42,951 nt of DNA from an uncultured beta proteobacterium (GCA_903889595.1 CAISYI010000042.1:1-42951), one strand, 5' to 3'. Counted from the first letter of the stretch, positions 7,924-17,696 are shown. Notes: a model not told the origin generated them from the sequence alone. Program-made: numbers and translations.

Positions 7924-9696
7924 TTACTTTTTACGACCTAAACCTAAGGCTTGTACCATTCCTTTAAATACTTCAGTGTTATCAATGAAGCCTTTGAAAA
8001 CATCAGATCCAGGTCCCATTGCATTTAAAACTCCGTCATCCGCAGTATGAACTCCGGCTTCAGTAGTTGATGGGGTGTTTCCCTCAACTTTGAATGCGTC
8101 TGGATTTTGGTCCTTATAAACCGGATTTGCGACAAATTTCTTTGTTTCTTTATCCAGAACCGCTGGCACAAAAGTACCGCTCAACTTAGGTTTGAAGGTT
8201 TCATAATGGTCAGGGAAGTTACCATAATTAAATACCATACGTCTACTTACATCGATTGTTTCCGGATAACCTTGTGCATTCGCTTTGGGATAATTTGGGA
8301 AACCGGCTTCGGCATACACACCAACTTTTTCACGTAAAGCACCTTTACGATCATCGGAAATAACCCCACTAATTGAACCACCGTGGGTATGATCTGGGAC
8401 AACGATAATCAAAGTATCTTTATTTTTTGCAGCATAATCCTTAGCTACTTGAACTGCATTACTTAACATAATCGTATCAAATGCAGCTCTTTCCCAATCT
8501 AAAGGATGATTAAATTTATCAATCAAAGCGGCTTCTACCATTAAGAAGAATCCATCCTTATTTTTTGAAAGGACATTAATAGCAGCCTGAGTCATTTCAG
8601 TTAAATCCGGCTGATCTGGATAATCCTTTACCGTGTTTTGTTTTAAAAATAGACGATCAAGTGAACCATCCATATTGTCATGGTGGAAAGTACCAAAAAG
8701 TTTCGTTGTTGTATTTTTTCTAGCGACTTCCATTAATTCTGTTTTATTTTTGACTAGTTCATAGCCGTCTAACTTAAACAGTCTCATTAAATCATTATTG
8801 TCTTTTCTTTTCGAAAGTTTGTTAGTTTGTGGCAAGAAATAGGCGGAACCACCTCCTAAAATTACGTCAATTTGTTTTAAGAATAGTTCATCAGCAATAT
8901 ATTGTTTATCTGCACGTCTTCTAGTGTGTGCCACAACAGCAGCTGGCGTTGCATCCTGAATTTCTGAATCAGAAACAATACCGATGGACATTTTTGTTTT
9001 TCTTTTAATTAATTCGGCAATTGTCTCAACTTTAGGATGCGCCAAGTTATCCGTTGCACGAGATACATAGACACCTAATGCATTGACTGATGATTTATGG
9101 CCCGTAGTGTAAGCACTCATTGAGTTTGCAGAGTCGGTCAACAATGAGTCAGCCCCTGAAGTTCCAACTAAAGCCATTTGAGGCATTTCATCAAAAGATA
9201 GCTTTCCCTGATATTTGCCTTGAGAAATCCCTTTTGACATCACCCTTGCAGCAGTTCTGTTCGCTATACTCATTCCATCACCGATAAACAAGATGACGTT
9301 CTTTGCTTTTCTTGGACCGGTAGAATATACATTCCAGTTAACACTTAAAAACTGCTCTTTTACATTAGCTGTTCTTGCTGTTATTTTTACGGAACCCTCA
9401 TTTTCTAGGGACACATTACGCCAAACAAAAGAGGATCCTTTGCCATCTTCGTTACGAATGTACTCGGGACGCGCTTTAAGCACTGAAACAATGTCTTCGT
9501 CATTTAGAGTGATAATTGCCTCATTGGGTTCTAAGACTTTATCAAATTCAATTTTCAAATCGAATTTGCTACCAGCAAGAATTTCTGCTTGATTAATTGG
9601 ATAAATAGAAACGGCCTCGGACTGGAATGTAATACCAAATAAGCTAGCTGTGATCAGAAGTTTGCTTATTAAGCCAAATTGATAAGGTTTTTTCAT
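7924..9696 (-). CDS. Alkaline phosphatase, PhoA type, with N-terminal extension
   Basis: Secreted phosphomonoesterase that frees phosphate from organic esters. The 590 residues carry a signal peptide (hydrophobic about 9-24, cleavage near QSEA). Catalytic features of the PhoA fold are visible: D140 in ILFIGDGM, the nucleophile S189 in TDSANSM, the metal ligands in VEAALIDKFNH, DHTHGG, and the late HTADDGVL. The protein is longer than classical PhoA (about 450-470 residues) because residues about 30-125 form an extra beta-rich stretch resembling an Ig-like sandwich, in addition to the catalytic domain. It is divergent from a phosphodiesterase-family lipoprotein gene across 122 nt and ends at a hairpin terminator. 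Phosphate control is likely by analogy, but I could not find a convincing Pho box. Confidence 0.9.
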   Translation of the reverse strand: MKKPYQFGLISKLLITASLFGITFQSEAVSIYPINQAEILAGSKFDLKIEFDKVLEPNEAIITLNDEDIVSVLKARPEYIRNEDGKGSSFVWRNVSLENEGSVKITARTANVKEQFLSVNWNVYSTGPRKAKNVILFIGDGMSIANRTAARVMSKGISQGKYQGKLSFDEMPQMALVGTSGADSLLTDSANSMSAYTTGHKSSVNALGVYVSRATDNLAHPKVETIAELIKRKTKMSIGIVSDSEIQDATPAAVVAHTRRRADKQYIADELFLKQIDVILGGGSAYFLPQTNKLSKRKDNNDLMRLFKLDGYELVKNKTELMEVARKNTTTKLFGTFHHDNMDGSLDRLFLKQNTVKDYPDQPDLTEMTQAAINVLSKNKDGFFLMVEAALIDKFNHPLDWERAAFDTIMLSNAVQVAKDYAAKNKDTLIIVVPDHTHGGSISGVISDDRKGALREKVGVYAEAGFPNYPKANAQGYPETIDVSRRMVFNYGNFPDHYETFKPKLSGTFVPAVLDKETKKFVANPVYKDQNPDAFKVEGNTPSTTEAGVHTADDGVLNAMGPGSDVFKGFIDNTEVFKGMVQALGLGRKK

Positions 9697-9818
9697 TAAT
9701 AATTCCTCAAGGTTAGAATTTTCATAATAAATGATGAAAATGACAATTTGCTTAAGAATGAATTTATAAAAATATAAGTTTATTTTTTATATCTAGACCC
9801 GGTTTAAAAAGGTAAAAA
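9697..9818. promoter_or_regulatory. Divergent intergenic promoter region
   Basis: 122 nt, very AT-rich, between the divergent alkaline phosphatase and phosphodiesterase genes, so it must hold promoters for both. On the minus strand TTGTCAT (9740-9746) resembles half of a Pho box, but the second half at the proper spacing (ATCATTT, 9729-9735) is a poor match. I therefore do not call an operator here. Confidence 0.4.
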
Positions 9819-11069
9819 ATGATTCAAATATCCCGCTACTCAAAATTTCTTCTCAGTTTGATTTTTGCGTTAATTTTTTTAAATTTAACTTCGTGTTCAT
9901 CAGATAAATTAGAAGCGCCAATTATTCAAAGTGAGGCAAAGCCTTTAACTGTTTTAATCTCCCTCGATGGCTTTAAACCAGAATATCTAAACCGCAATTC
10001 TTCTCCAAACTTAAATCAACTTGCAGAAAATGGCGCAATTGCAAAAGGTTTAATTTCAACATTTCCATCTGTAACATTCCCGAATCACTACAGCATAGTT
10101 ACTGGCTTGTATCCCGATCATCATGGCATTGTGAACAACACTATGTTTGACTCACAAATTAAAGAAGTTTTTAAGTTATCTTCAAGAGAAGCTGTCACAA
10201 ATCCAGCTTGGTGGTCAGATGCAAAACCTATCTGGGTGAGTGTTATAGAACAAGATAAAAAAGCCTCTACCCTTTTCTGGCCAGGAACAGAAACCAAAAT
10301 TAATCAAATTCAACCGAATGATTGGTTAAATTACGACCACAATATGAGTTCTACAGCAAGAGTGGATCAATTATTAACTTGGCTAAATAGGCCCAATAAT
10401 TCAAGAGCTGACTTTGCAACACTCTACTTTTCAGAAGTAGATTCAGCGGGACACTCATACGGCCCCAACAGTAAAGAAGTGAATCAAGCTGTAAGTAACG
10501 TAGATATGGCCATTGGTAGGTTTATAACTGGTTTAAAAAACATTGGCCTTAATCAAAAAACCACTTTTATCATTGTTGCTGATCATGGTATGTCAGAGGT
10601 TCCAAAGGATAACTGGCTTGAAATATCGTCAGTATTAAAGGATATTCCTGGAATTAAATATGAGTGGACTGGACCAGTTGCAGGGATTAATGTCGAAGAG
10701 AAATATGTTACGAATGTTTTGCAGAGTTTAAATAAAATTAGCCATATGGAGTGTTGGAAAAAATCTGAAATCCCAGCTAAATTCCACTTTGGTTCACATC
10801 GCAGAATACCTAATGTTGTATGTTTGGCTGAAAATCATTTTGTCATAACTGACAAAAAGCCTTTAATAACTTACCCTGGACATCATGGCTTTGACCCACA
10901 AGTAGAGGATATGCATGGCTTATTTATCGCCTCTGGTTACCAGATTAAAAAAGCTCAATTAGGATATTTTGAAAACATCGATGTTTACCCATTGATGGCT
11001 AAACTTTTAAATATAAGACCTGAAAAAAACGATGCTTCTGATCACTTAATCAAGAAAATTGTGCAATAA
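9819..11069 (+). CDS. Nucleotide pyrophosphatase/phosphodiesterase-family lipoprotein (alkaline phosphatase superfamily)
   Basis: 416-residue member of the type I phosphodiesterase/NPP family, which splits phosphodiester or pyrophosphate bonds of nucleotides outside the cytoplasm. The N-terminus is a lipoprotein signal with lipobox LTSC (Cys26). Two-metal site residues are all visible: D50 in ISLDGF, nucleophile T86 in FPSVTFPNH, D208 and H212 in EVDSAGH, D255 and H256 in VADHGM, and a His of the late PGHHGF. The start has weak spacing to a ggtaaaa sequence but begins right at the signal peptide. It is divergent from the PhoA-type gene, so the two may act in sequence: diester to monoester to phosphate. 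It ends at a hairpin facing the efflux operon. Exact substrate unknown. Confidence 0.88.
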   Translation: MIQISRYSKFLLSLIFALIFLNLTSCSSDKLEAPIIQSEAKPLTVLISLDGFKPEYLNRNSSPNLNQLAENGAIAKGLISTFPSVTFPNHYSIVTGLYPDHHGIVNNTMFDSQIKEVFKLSSREAVTNPAWWSDAKPIWVSVIEQDKKASTLFWPGTETKINQIQPNDWLNYDHNMSSTARVDQLLTWLNRPNNSRADFATLYFSEVDSAGHSYGPNSKEVNQAVSNVDMAIGRFITGLKNIGLNQKTTFIIVADHGMSEVPKDNWLEISSVLKDIPGIKYEWTGPVAGINVEEKYVTNVLQSLNKISHMECWKKSEIPAKFHFGSHRRIPNVVCLAENHFVITDKKPLITYPGHHGFDPQVEDMHGLFIASGYQIKKAQLGYFENIDVYPLMAKLLNIRPEKNDASDHLIKKIVQ

Positions 11070-11082
11070 AACTGAGACTGAA

Positions 11083-11120
11083 CAAACGATTCAGGCTCTT
11101 ATGTAAGCTTGAATCGTTTG
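11083..11120. terminator. Bidirectional terminator hairpin
   Basis: Stem CAAACGATTCA / TGAATCGTTTG extended by four more pairs (one G-T) around an 8-nt loop. It lies between the convergent phosphodiesterase gene and the outer-membrane channel gene. The rightward side is followed by an interrupted A run rather than T, so termination may be better for the leftward transcript. Confidence 0.65.
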
Positions 11121-11138
11121 ATAGTGAAAAAATCAGAA

Positions 11139-12605
11139 TCAATAAATCTGACTTTTTTCTTTGTTCCAACCGCCACCTAAAGATTGATAAAGAGATGTCG
11201 TATCTCCTAGGTAGGTAGCAGTTGCTTGAAGTCTATTTATTTTAGCTTGTAGGTAGGTTTGTTCAGTTTGTAACTTAACAGGCTCTGAAATATATCCTAC
11301 TTTGAATTGATTGCTAGCTTGGTCAAAAATCACTTTACTTGCTGTTTCATTTTGAAGCGCTGCATCGAGGTAGGTTTTATCTGATTGAATTGCATAAAGA
11401 GTATCAGCAACGTTTTGATAAGCAAAGAGTACCGTTGATTTGTATTGCGCTACAGCAACATCTGTAGCAGCGTCAGCGGCTTGCTTTCTGGAGAACAAAG
11501 TTCCTCCCGCAAAGAGAGTCTGACTCACCCCGCCACTTATACTCCAAATTTTACTGACCTGATCAGCAATATCTGCCACAATCGCAGTGGCGCTACCCGC
11601 TGAGGCTAGTACATTAAATTGCGGTAACATATTGGCCAATGCCACCCCAATTTGAGCATTTGCTGAGCGAACATACTCTTCAGCAATCTTGATATCTGGT
11701 CTTTGATTTAACAAATCTGCTGGCAGGAGCTTAGGTAAATTAGTAGGAACTTGAATTTGTTCTAAATTAGGTAATAACAATTTTTCACTTGGCATTTGGC
11801 CGCATAAAATATTTAGTAAATTAAGGGTTTGTTCTCTACTTTTTTCAATCGCTGGAACTTGAGCAATCGCCTGTGCATAAAGGCTTTCCTGTAAAGCTAG
11901 ATCTACACTACTGGCATATCCAGAGTCTCTTAGTCTGCGAGCATGTTCTAGCTGAGACTTTGCTGAGGAGGCTAACTGCTTAACAGCACTGAGTTGCTCT
12001 CTGAGTGAAGCCTCCTGAATAGCCGCTGCTAAAACATTATTTGCTACAGTAATTTTAAGAGCGTCTAGTTGATAACTTGCAGCATTACCAAGGGCTTTTA
12101 AAGATTCAACCTGCCTGCGATTACCGCCCCAAATATCAGGCACAAAGCCTACTGATATTCCTGAAGTTTTTAAGGTATAAATAGAATTGTTTTGATCAGG
12201 GCCATACACGGCCGGTTGAACTACAGTACCAGTATTTTGCCGAAGCGCGTTATAACCAAGCCCTACTGTCGGGAAAAAGTAACCTTGTTGCGCACGCACA
12301 TTTGCCTGAGCAACTTTAAGGTTTGCTGAAGCGGCTTCAATGTCGAAATTATTTTTTAAAGCAAGTTCAACTAGTGCATTAATTTCAGGAGAACCATATG
12401 CTTTCCACCAGTCATCTTGAATTTTTTGGCTAACCTGTGAATTAGCTTCCCTCGAAACTTGGGTTTCCCTTGTAAAGTTATTGGGACTACTTATTTTTGG
12501 TTGAACAAAATCTGGCCCAATAGAGCACGCTGAATACAAACCTGCAATGCCCAGAAGTAATCCAATAGTAGAGGTTTTCTTGAGAGGAAATATTATCTTT
12601 TTCAT
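11139..12605 (-). CDS. Outer-membrane channel of RND efflux system (TolC/OprM family lipoprotein)
   Basis: Outer-membrane exit duct of a tripartite pump. The 488 residues begin with a signal peptide and a probable lipidation cysteine (LYSACS, about residue 27). The body consists of two OEP repeats of long alanine-rich helices, with family landmarks SIGPDFVQP, WWKAYGSPEINALVE, the mid-protein LLPADLLNQRPDI and a late SLGGGW. It is the last gene of the leftward operon; its start lies one base after the pump's stop, indicating translational coupling. The usual length and motif order suggest an intact protein. Confidence 0.93.
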   Translation of the reverse strand: MKKIIFPLKKTSTIGLLLGIAGLYSACSIGPDFVQPKISSPNNFTRETQVSREANSQVSQKIQDDWWKAYGSPEINALVELALKNNFDIEAASANLKVAQANVRAQQGYFFPTVGLGYNALRQNTGTVVQPAVYGPDQNNSIYTLKTSGISVGFVPDIWGGNRRQVESLKALGNAASYQLDALKITVANNVLAAAIQEASLREQLSAVKQLASSAKSQLEHARRLRDSGYASSVDLALQESLYAQAIAQVPAIEKSREQTLNLLNILCGQMPSEKLLLPNLEQIQVPTNLPKLLPADLLNQRPDIKIAEEYVRSANAQIGVALANMLPQFNVLASAGSATAIVADIADQVSKIWSISGGVSQTLFAGGTLFSRKQAADAATDVAVAQYKSTVLFAYQNVADTLYAIQSDKTYLDAALQNETASKVIFDQASNQFKVGYISEPVKLQTEQTYLQAKINRLQATATYLGDTTSLYQSLGGGWNKEKSQIY

Positions 12606-12606
12606 C

Positions 12607-15600
12607 TTATCCTCCTAAGCCTTTACGACGTTTCTTTGGCTTAACTCGCTTTAAAACCTCGGTATAAATAGCTGGAACCACAATCAGTAAAAAGATTGGA
12701 CCAATAATCATCCCACCCACTACAACGGTCGCAAGGGGCTTTTGAACTTGACTACCAATTCCGTTGGAAATAGCAGCAGGAAATAATCCAATTGCTGCTG
12801 ACAAAGCGGTCATTAACAACGGACGCATTCTGTGTTCATGTGCCTCTAAAATTGCTTGTGTAACTGTTCTACCTGAATTAATTAATTCACGATAGTAAGT
12901 TTGGACTAAGATTCCATTCATCACCGACACCCCAAGCAAAGAGATGAATCCAATAATGGCAGAAATGCTAGCAGTTTGCCCTGTTAAATATAATGCGATT
13001 ACCCCACCCAACATAGCAAACGGAACACCTGACACAGTTAATAAACAATCCAACAGGTTATTAAACAGAGCGTAAAGCAAGGCAAAAATCAATAACAAAG
13101 CCAAAGGTACCATAATCGCGAGTCGATCTTGTGCGGCTTGTAACTCATCGAATTCACCCGCATAGGTAATTCTGTAGCCCTCAGGTAAGGTAATCTGAGC
13201 GCCAATTTTTTCTTGTATTTCTATTACCGTAGAACCTAAATCACGCCCCCTTGTACTAAATTTTACTGGAATATAACGTTCGTTTTTTTCATGATAAATG
13301 TAACTAGCCCCAGTATCTAAGGAGATAGTCGAAATATCTTCGAGTGGAATGTAAGCAACTCCACCATTTGAGGTTGTGTATCCAATTCTTAACCTTCTCA
13401 CATCCTCTAAACTATCTCGACCTTCTTTTTTTAACCGGACTGTTAAATCAAACTTCTTGTCGCCTTCAAGCACTGTTGTCGCGACAGTCCCCGCAAATGC
13501 TGCCTGAATAACGGTGTTGACATCTCCTGTATTTAAACCGTAACGAGCGGCTTTTTCACGATCAATGATGATATTCAAATTGGGTTGCCCAAGAATATAG
13601 AAAATACCTAAATCACTAACACCTGGAATTACTTCCATTACGTGCTTCACCTGGTTTGCAAGTTCTTCTAATTTTTCAAGGTCAGGACCAATAATCTTGA
13701 CAGAATTTGCACCTTTAACACCAGATAAACCCTCTTGGACGTTATCCTGAATGTATTGAGAAAAATTAGTGGTAACACCAGGGAATTCATTCTCAAAATC
13801 TCTCTGTAACCCAGCGACCAATTTTTCCTTGGTCATTCCATCTTGCCATTCATCAAATGGTTTTAGTGGAGCAAAAAGCTCAACGTTATTAAATCCAGCA
13901 GCATCACTACCATCATCCGGTCGACCATGTTGCGAAACAACTGTAACTACTTCAGGATGACTTTTAATTAGTTCTCGCATCCGATTGACGTTTGCACTAC
14001 CAGCCTCAAACGTAATCGTAGGAGGCAATGATGCACGTATCCATAAATTTCCCTCCTCTAGTGCTGGTAAAAACTCGCTACCTAGACGGGTTACCATGAA
14101 AAAGCCTAAAGCCAAGCAAAGGACTGAGCTTAAGATAACTACTTTAGTATTTTCAAGGGCCCATTTTAGTTTTGGATTGTAGAAGTTTCTGATTGCTTCA
14201 ACAATAAAGGTCTCTGTCTCCTTAACCCTACGAGGTAGAAGAATTGAAGCTAGCACTGGTGTAATCGTAAAAGTAGCAATCAATGCTCCTGCCAATGCAT
14301 ATCCATAAGTTCTAGCCATTGGACCAAAAATTTGTCCCTCGACACCCTGCATAGTAAATAAAGGTAAAAACGCTGCAATAGTAATAGCTGTGGAGAACAA
14401 AACTGAAGTATCCACCTGGGTAGAACTTAAGAAGATTAATCTTAATCTAGCAGTCCAGCCTTTTGAGGGATCGGTTAATAATCCGTCTGGCCCAAAAGCC
14501 ATTTTTCGCAATGTTCGAGCTCGATCTTCTGGAGACTGCTGAAAATTTCTAAAAATATTTTCGACTAAAATTACCGCCGAATCGACAATAATCCCGAAAT
14601 CTACCGCCCCCAGAGATAAAAGGTTGGCAGACTCTCCTGTCATTGTCAAAATAATAATACTAAAAAATAATGCAAAAGGGATATTCATACTTACTATGAC
14701 AGCACTTCTTAAATCCCCCAAGAATACCCATTGGATAAAAAATACCAACAGACATCCAAATATCAGGTTATGAATTACCGTATGAGTCGTCACACCAATC
14801 AATGTTGATCGATCATAGTAAGGCTCTACTTTTACACCGCTAGGTAAGGTGCCATCAGAGTTAATCTTTTTGATTGCTTCTTGAGCACGTTCAATGACCT
14901 GTTTAGTTTGAAGCGTTCGGTTCATGATGATGACACCGGTAACCACATCATTTTGGTCGTCTCTTCCCGCTTCCCCCAGTCTTGGTACAAAACCTTCAGT
15001 CACCTCAGCAACATCCTTGACTCGAATTGCCAGGCCATTTTGTTGTGTTAAAACTATTTTTTCGATATCTTCAATATTTTGGACAAGACCAACCCCACGA
15101 ATATTAATGGACTGATCCCCAACACTAACCGTTCTACCACCCACATTCGAGTTGGAGTTACCAATTGTAGTAAGCAATTGCTGAAGAGTAATACCATACC
15201 CCTCAAGTCTTTTGGGGTAAACTTCCACATGGTATTCTTTGGTCGTCCCTCCCCAGGTAACAACTTGAACAATGCCTGGTGTTGTTAAAAGACGCTTAAT
15301 AACAACCCAATTTTGGATAGTTCTTAAATCAGTTAAGCTATAAGTTGGGGGTCCTTTTAATTGATACCTAAAAATCTCACCTACTAGACTAGATGCTTGA
15401 ATCTGGGGTTGAACACCATTCGGTAAATTAACATTTTGAGATAAGCCATTAGCTACTTGAGTCAATGCAAAGAAATAATCTATGCCGTAGTTAAAAGTAA
15501 CCCTCACAAAAGACAATCCAGCGAAGGATGTAGAACGAATAATATCTACTCCTGGGGTAGTCGCTAACCCAATTTCCATTGGTCTTGTGTAATACCTCTC

Positions 15601-15783
15601 CATCTCCTCAGAGGATGAACCTGGAGATTGCGCTGTAATTTCAATAATGACAGGTGCAGGGTTAGGATAAGCCTCCACATTTAGCTTCATGAAAGCAATA
15701 AGGCCTGCCACAATGAAAGCCATCAAGCACAGTAAGACAATCGGGCGACGAGTGAGAACAAAGTAAAGTATTGGTTTAAACAT
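12607..15783 (-). CDS. RND efflux pump, heavy-metal-efflux (CzcA/CusA) family
   Basis: Proton-driven inner-membrane transporter of 1058 residues with two six-helix bundles and two large periplasmic loops. The start MFKPILYFVLTRRPIVLL matches the family. The helix-4 motif DFGIIVDSAVILVEN (residues 395-409, D395, D401, E408) marks the HME class, where these acidic residues relay protons and help define metal type. Second-half landmarks include SVKIIGPDL and the LLFALLYALFNN-like helix. The group exports Cu/Ag or Co/Zn/Cd, but the sequence alone does not tell me which, and some HME-like pumps move organic compounds. It is 20 nt downstream of the adaptor and 1 nt upstream of the channel. Confidence 0.93.
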   Translation of the reverse strand: MFKPILYFVLTRRPIVLLCLMAFIVAGLIAFMKLNVEAYPNPAPVIIEITAQSPGSSSEEMERYYTRPMEIGLATTPGVDIIRSTSFAGLSFVRVTFNYGIDYFFALTQVANGLSQNVNLPNGVQPQIQASSLVGEIFRYQLKGPPTYSLTDLRTIQNWVVIKRLLTTPGIVQVVTWGGTTKEYHVEVYPKRLEGYGITLQQLLTTIGNSNSNVGGRTVSVGDQSINIRGVGLVQNIEDIEKIVLTQQNGLAIRVKDVAEVTEGFVPRLGEAGRDDQNDVVTGVIIMNRTLQTKQVIERAQEAIKKINSDGTLPSGVKVEPYYDRSTLIGVTTHTVIHNLIFGCLLVFFIQWVFLGDLRSAVIVSMNIPFALFFSIIILTMTGESANLLSLGAVDFGIIVDSAVILVENIFRNFQQSPEDRARTLRKMAFGPDGLLTDPSKGWTARLRLIFLSSTQVDTSVLFSTAITIAAFLPLFTMQGVEGQIFGPMARTYGYALAGALIATFTITPVLASILLPRRVKETETFIVEAIRNFYNPKLKWALENTKVVILSSVLCLALGFFMVTRLGSEFLPALEEGNLWIRASLPPTITFEAGSANVNRMRELIKSHPEVVTVVSQHGRPDDGSDAAGFNNVELFAPLKPFDEWQDGMTKEKLVAGLQRDFENEFPGVTTNFSQYIQDNVQEGLSGVKGANSVKIIGPDLEKLEELANQVKHVMEVIPGVSDLGIFYILGQPNLNIIIDREKAARYGLNTGDVNTVIQAAFAGTVATTVLEGDKKFDLTVRLKKEGRDSLEDVRRLRIGYTTSNGGVAYIPLEDISTISLDTGASYIYHEKNERYIPVKFSTRGRDLGSTVIEIQEKIGAQITLPEGYRITYAGEFDELQAAQDRLAIMVPLALLLIFALLYALFNNLLDCLLTVSGVPFAMLGGVIALYLTGQTASISAIIGFISLLGVSVMNGILVQTYYRELINSGRTVTQAILEAHEHRMRPLLMTALSAAIGLFPAAISNGIGSQVQKPLATVVVGGMIIGPIFLLIVVPAIYTEVLKRVKPKKRRKGLGG

Positions 15784-15803
15784 ATCGTGATTTCTTAGTA
15801 AAT

Positions 15804-17033
15804 TTAGTGTGTCACGCTATATAAATTGCTTAAAAACAAAGCTTTATTTAATGCAATCGTTTCACCAGGCTCCAAACCATCTAAAATTTGCACTAAGTCT
15901 GCTTGTAAAATGCCAATTCGCACTAATCTTCTCTTAAAGTCTGTGCCATTATTCGTGACCCAAACTGAACGAAGACCGTTGTTTTCCCTCACTAAGGCCT
16001 GCAACGGAACAGCTGGCCAAGTTTCAGGTTTGGTTAATTCAATCGTAAATCCAGCCAACATTTGAGGTTTTAACTCATGGTCTTTATCATCCAGAGCTGC
16101 ATAGATTGTGAGTCTTCTTGTTACAGGATCAATCGAATCGCCGACATAAACAATTTTCCCAGGAAATAAACGATCCTTATAAGCCTGAACATTCACGATG
16201 ACATTTTGTCCAATTCGATAATAAGGTACCTCTGACTCTGGGACATTTGCAACCATCCAGAGCTTATTTATGTCGGATATAACGAAAGGAGCCGGAGCTA
16301 CGCCTGGTTGAACTAATTGACCCGGTGCTGCATTTTTAGTAATAACTCTACCGTTGATTGGGCTTCGAATATTAAGTTCAACGTCAACCTTACGACCTTT
16401 TAAAACTTCTTCAATTTCTGAGTCCGTAAAACCAAATAGATACATGGTTTTTTTGGCCGCAATGTAGTTAGCCTCTGCAGTTTGTTGGTCTGACACATTG
16501 AGCTCTAATTCTTTCTGAGAAATACTCTTAAATTCATATAACTCTTTTGCTCTTTTTAAAGTCTCATTAGATGTTTTTAAAACTCCAGCTGTCGAAAGTA
16601 AGCTGGCTGATGCTTGCGCAGCGTCTGGGGAAACAACGGTATATAAGACTTGTCCCTTTTTGACATCTTCACTAGCATTGACCAAAACGCGATTGATACG
16701 TCCCTGATATGGCGAATAAATTTCAGCAGTCTTATTCCTATCGAAATCAATAATGCCAACAGCTTCTTTTCTTTCTTGAAAATCGTATGTTTTGACCGGC
16801 CCCCACTTAATTTGCTTTGCCTGTTCATCAGAAATTTTCAAAGTATTTTCAGGGGAAGCAACAGGCACTTCGATAACATCATTCTTTTTAAAATCCACAA
16901 AAAAGAAGATTGCAACTAGGATTAAGACCCCCACAAGAATCAAAATATATTTCTTGTTTTCTTTCATCTTTGAGACCAACTGATCTCGATTTGCACTCTG
17001 TAAATCAGACGATTTATTTTTTAATTCAGTCAT
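15804..17033 (-). CDS. RND efflux periplasmic adaptor (membrane fusion protein, CzcB/CusB-like)
   Basis: First gene of the leftward efflux operon. The 409 residues have a charged cytoplasmic N-terminus, one membrane anchor (about 29-46), a barrel/lipoyl region (GRINRVLVNASEDVKKGQVLYTV is the first lipoyl half, split here by its neighbours), a coiled-coil hairpin (about 145-205), the second lipoyl half (RSPINGRVI) and a beta-barrel with KLWMVANVPE. There is no His/Met-rich metal-binding tail, so the metal specificity cannot be guessed. The 162-nt gap upstream must hold the operon promoter; no regulator gene lies beside it. Confidence 0.92.
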   Translation of the reverse strand: MTELKNKSSDLQSANRDQLVSKMKENKKYILILVGVLILVAIFFFVDFKKNDVIEVPVASPENTLKISDEQAKQIKWGPVKTYDFQERKEAVGIIDFDRNKTAEIYSPYQGRINRVLVNASEDVKKGQVLYTVVSPDAAQASASLLSTAGVLKTSNETLKRAKELYEFKSISQKELELNVSDQQTAEANYIAAKKTMYLFGFTDSEIEEVLKGRKVDVELNIRSPINGRVITKNAAPGQLVQPGVAPAPFVISDINKLWMVANVPESEVPYYRIGQNVIVNVQAYKDRLFPGKIVYVGDSIDPVTRRLTIYAALDDKDHELKPQMLAGFTIELTKPETWPAVPLQALVRENNGLRSVWVTNNGTDFKRRLVRIGILQADLVQILDGLEPGETIALNKALFLSNLYSVTH

Positions 17034-17195
17034 TTCTGTACCAATTGATCTTTAGGGTTAATTATCTTTTTAATACGCTGAAAATTACTTTAAAAGCATT
17101 AAATAGCTATTTTGAGATGATATCTTAGTTTAGTGATACATTTAATAAATCAAGAATGGTTGGTCGAAGAATCAATATTATTAAAGTTAAATTGA

Positions 17196-17696
17196 ATGCA
17201 TCTTAAGAAATTTTCTATTGTACTTTTTGGCAGTTTTATCACAATTAGTTTGGTTCTTTATATAGTTAACCTTACTGATAATCATATTTGGTTGGCATCA
17301 TTAGCCAGTTCCACGGCGCTTTTATTCACCGCATCTAATCACTCAGTTGCACAGCCAAGGGCTTTAATAGGCGGTCACTTGATTTGTGCCATTGTAGGAA
17401 TTTCCCTATTTCATTTTTTGGGTGATGACTGGTGGGTCTTGGCAATTTCCTTATCTATAGGGATCTTTTTAATGCTTGCTACTAGGACATTTCATCCGCC
17501 CGCTGCCGCTAATACAGTAATTATGATTCATGCTCATGCAAGTTTCGTTATTCTGGTATCCACCATTTTGCTTGGAACGATTAGTTTGGTCATTATTACC
17601 GCCATATTGACACGAGTCATGAAAAGTAAAACCCCCTATCCAACGCATTGGTTCTCTCCTTCCCCCAGAGCAAGGGACTGGGGAATCAAACACTAA
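17196..17696 (+). CDS. HPP-family integral membrane protein
   Basis: 166 residues, almost entirely hydrophobic with four or five predicted membrane helices (about 6-25, 31-46, 57-75, 78-95, 115-138). The name-giving HPP motif is at 100-102 (TFHPPAAANT), preceded by SVAQPRALIGGH, also typical of the family. Some plant and cyanobacterial members transport nitrite; the function of bacterial members is mostly unknown. No clear ribosome site precedes the ATG. It is 52 nt upstream of the flavin reductase-like gene on the same strand and may be co-transcribed. The 162-nt gap upstream (17034-17195) is AT-rich with no clear element. Confidence 0.85.
   Translation: MHLKKFSIVLFGSFITISLVLYIVNLTDNHIWLASLASSTALLFTASNHSVAQPRALIGGHLICAIVGISLFHFLGDDWWVLAISLSIGIFLMLATRTFHPPAAANTVIMIHAHASFVILVSTILLGTISLVIITAILTRVMKSKTPYPTHWFSPSPRARDWGIKH

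Noticed and set aside
9729-9746. Possible Pho box between the phosphatase and phosphodiesterase genes
   Set aside because: Only one of the two repeats matches; the other is no better than chance in AT-rich DNA.
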